Shown: in pieces, positions 63,102 to 64,000 of the stretch
How positions within the stretch are numbered: the first letter of the stretch is position 1
Layout of the letters: the number at the start of each line of letters is the position of its first letter
The notes under the pieces: generated by a model
The model's database searches: none
The model's input: only the letters and a program-made list of their open reading frames with translations
Told to the model about the DNA's origin: nothing
Translations under genes and position numbers: made by a program
Assembly (NCBI GenBank): GCA_963573305.1
Contig: OY754327.1
Span: 143,694,855-143,758,854, forward strand
Length of the DNA: 64,000 nucleotides
Direction of reading: 5' to 3'
DNA from: Pyrrhosoma nymphula
Lineage: Eukaryota > Arthropoda > Insecta > Odonata > Coenagrionidae

Positions 63102-64000
63102 AGGAAGTCGATGCTGATAGGTTACCTTCTCTCCCATTTTCGCCCTATCAGTGACGCTCTCGTACCAACAGAAAACAAATTGGCTTGGTGCAGAAATATT
63201 CTTTGCTTTATATGTTTTTACGATGAATATCATCTGAAAGTAAGCAATTCCACGCCATGAATGAAAAGTTAAATTCCTTCAATGGAGTATTTGCACAAAT
63301 TTAGGAAACAACGGCAAATGTTAACTTTGAACATAAAAACCCTAAATCCAAAATTTAGCTGTTGTACATTGCCTACTTTTGTAATAATAAGAGATTTAAA
63401 ATCACAATTTTAGCCTTGCGCACAAACAGACCGCGGCCATATTGCGACTGCTGTGACGTCATCCCCCTGACTCGGCAGTCGCTACTGGGTTTGTTTACAT
63501 TCGTTCTGGTTCTTTTCCGCCTTTAACAGTGAATATTTTGCACAATAGGCTATAGGGTGCCGCAGTACACCATGCAGGTAGCAGTACACCGAACTGCTAG
63601 GCGATAACTTTACCGCGTCTCCATCACCATAACCGATATATTGACTAGACTCACGTACGCTAAACTCATTCGCTCATACATGATCAACTCGGGGTTGCCG
63701 TATCTAGAAACTCATATCATTATTTAAAATACGGGAATTATAAAATAATTTCATCCATGAATAGAATATATGTTTAAAATATTTTCCAAATGTTTTTTTC
63801 ATTTCAGTGATGGCAATATTTTTCGGCCACCAAGCCGTTAGACGCAACATTTTAGACGGCTAGAAACCCGTGTGCACAATCTAAACTAAACTTAGTATAT
63901 TTCCATTCATGATTAAGTAAGATACTTTATACTTTTCTACAAAATTTGTAGGTACTTAGTATTTTACTTAATCATGAATACATAAGAATAACATAAGAAA
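63102..64000. other. no gene seen at window end
   Basis: AT-rich sequence with one CpG-richer patch at 63420-63480. No CEP152 exon recognised. Confidence 0.4.

Noticed and set aside
62894..63260. Overlapping frames at the right end of the 2.6-kb TIR element
   Set aside because: Generated by GC-rich subterminal repeats; three frames are open at once.

Overview
This is a 64-kb piece of an animal nuclear genome, almost certainly arthropod and probably insect. The evidence is two intron-rich metazoan genes with GT-AG splicing, and a dense mix of piggyBac, Tigger/pogo, mariner, hAT, PIF/Harbinger, Penelope-like, LINE and Ty3/gypsy copies typical of a large insect genome. I cannot name the species. 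There are no bacterial operons, rRNA genes or intact tRNA genes, and no CRISPR array.

Two host genes form a divergent (head-to-head) pair around 27.2-27.7 kb. On the minus strand a complete 7-exon gene (start codon 27162-27164, stop at 8900) encodes a 373-residue mitochondrial carrier of the SLC25A39/SLC25A40 family, the mitochondrial glutathione importers. On the plus strand, starting at 27739, lie the first 12 recognisable coding exons (899 codons, to 58099) of the centriole-duplication scaffold CEP152/Asterless. The gene probably continues beyond the window. Every exon junction in both genes keeps the reading frame and has consensus or near-consensus splice sites. The start codons are 574 bp apart, so the two genes probably share a bidirectional promoter.

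Everything else is repeat-derived or unremarkable. 0-8.7 kb: a decayed LINE tail, a pogo-like repeat, and a nest in which a MITE with CCCCAGTAGCAG ends was hit by a piggyBac (TTAA to TTAA) and by a second related MITE. 8.9-27.2 kb: the carrier gene, with introns carrying a second copy of the pogo-like repeat, a Penelope-like element with an inverted partial copy and a 13-bp target duplication, several SINE/MITE pieces, a palindromic minisatellite, a hAT MITE and a Tigger remnant. 27.7-58.1 kb: CEP152. Its 16-kb intron 7 holds two large TIR elements, an intervening LINE, and further insertions nested inside both. The best of these is a 3.8-kb element at 44960-48795 with two 698-bp terminal inverted repeats, a 4-bp ATCT target duplication and a decayed transposase-like gene that I cannot assign to a named superfamily. 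58.1-64 kb: a deleted Ty3/gypsy remnant and a 2.6-kb element with short perfect inverted ends and an internal tandem duplication.

A second theme is short perfect hairpins. Two of them can be compared with a sister repeat copy in the same window that lacks them, which points to template-switch (fold-back) mutation.
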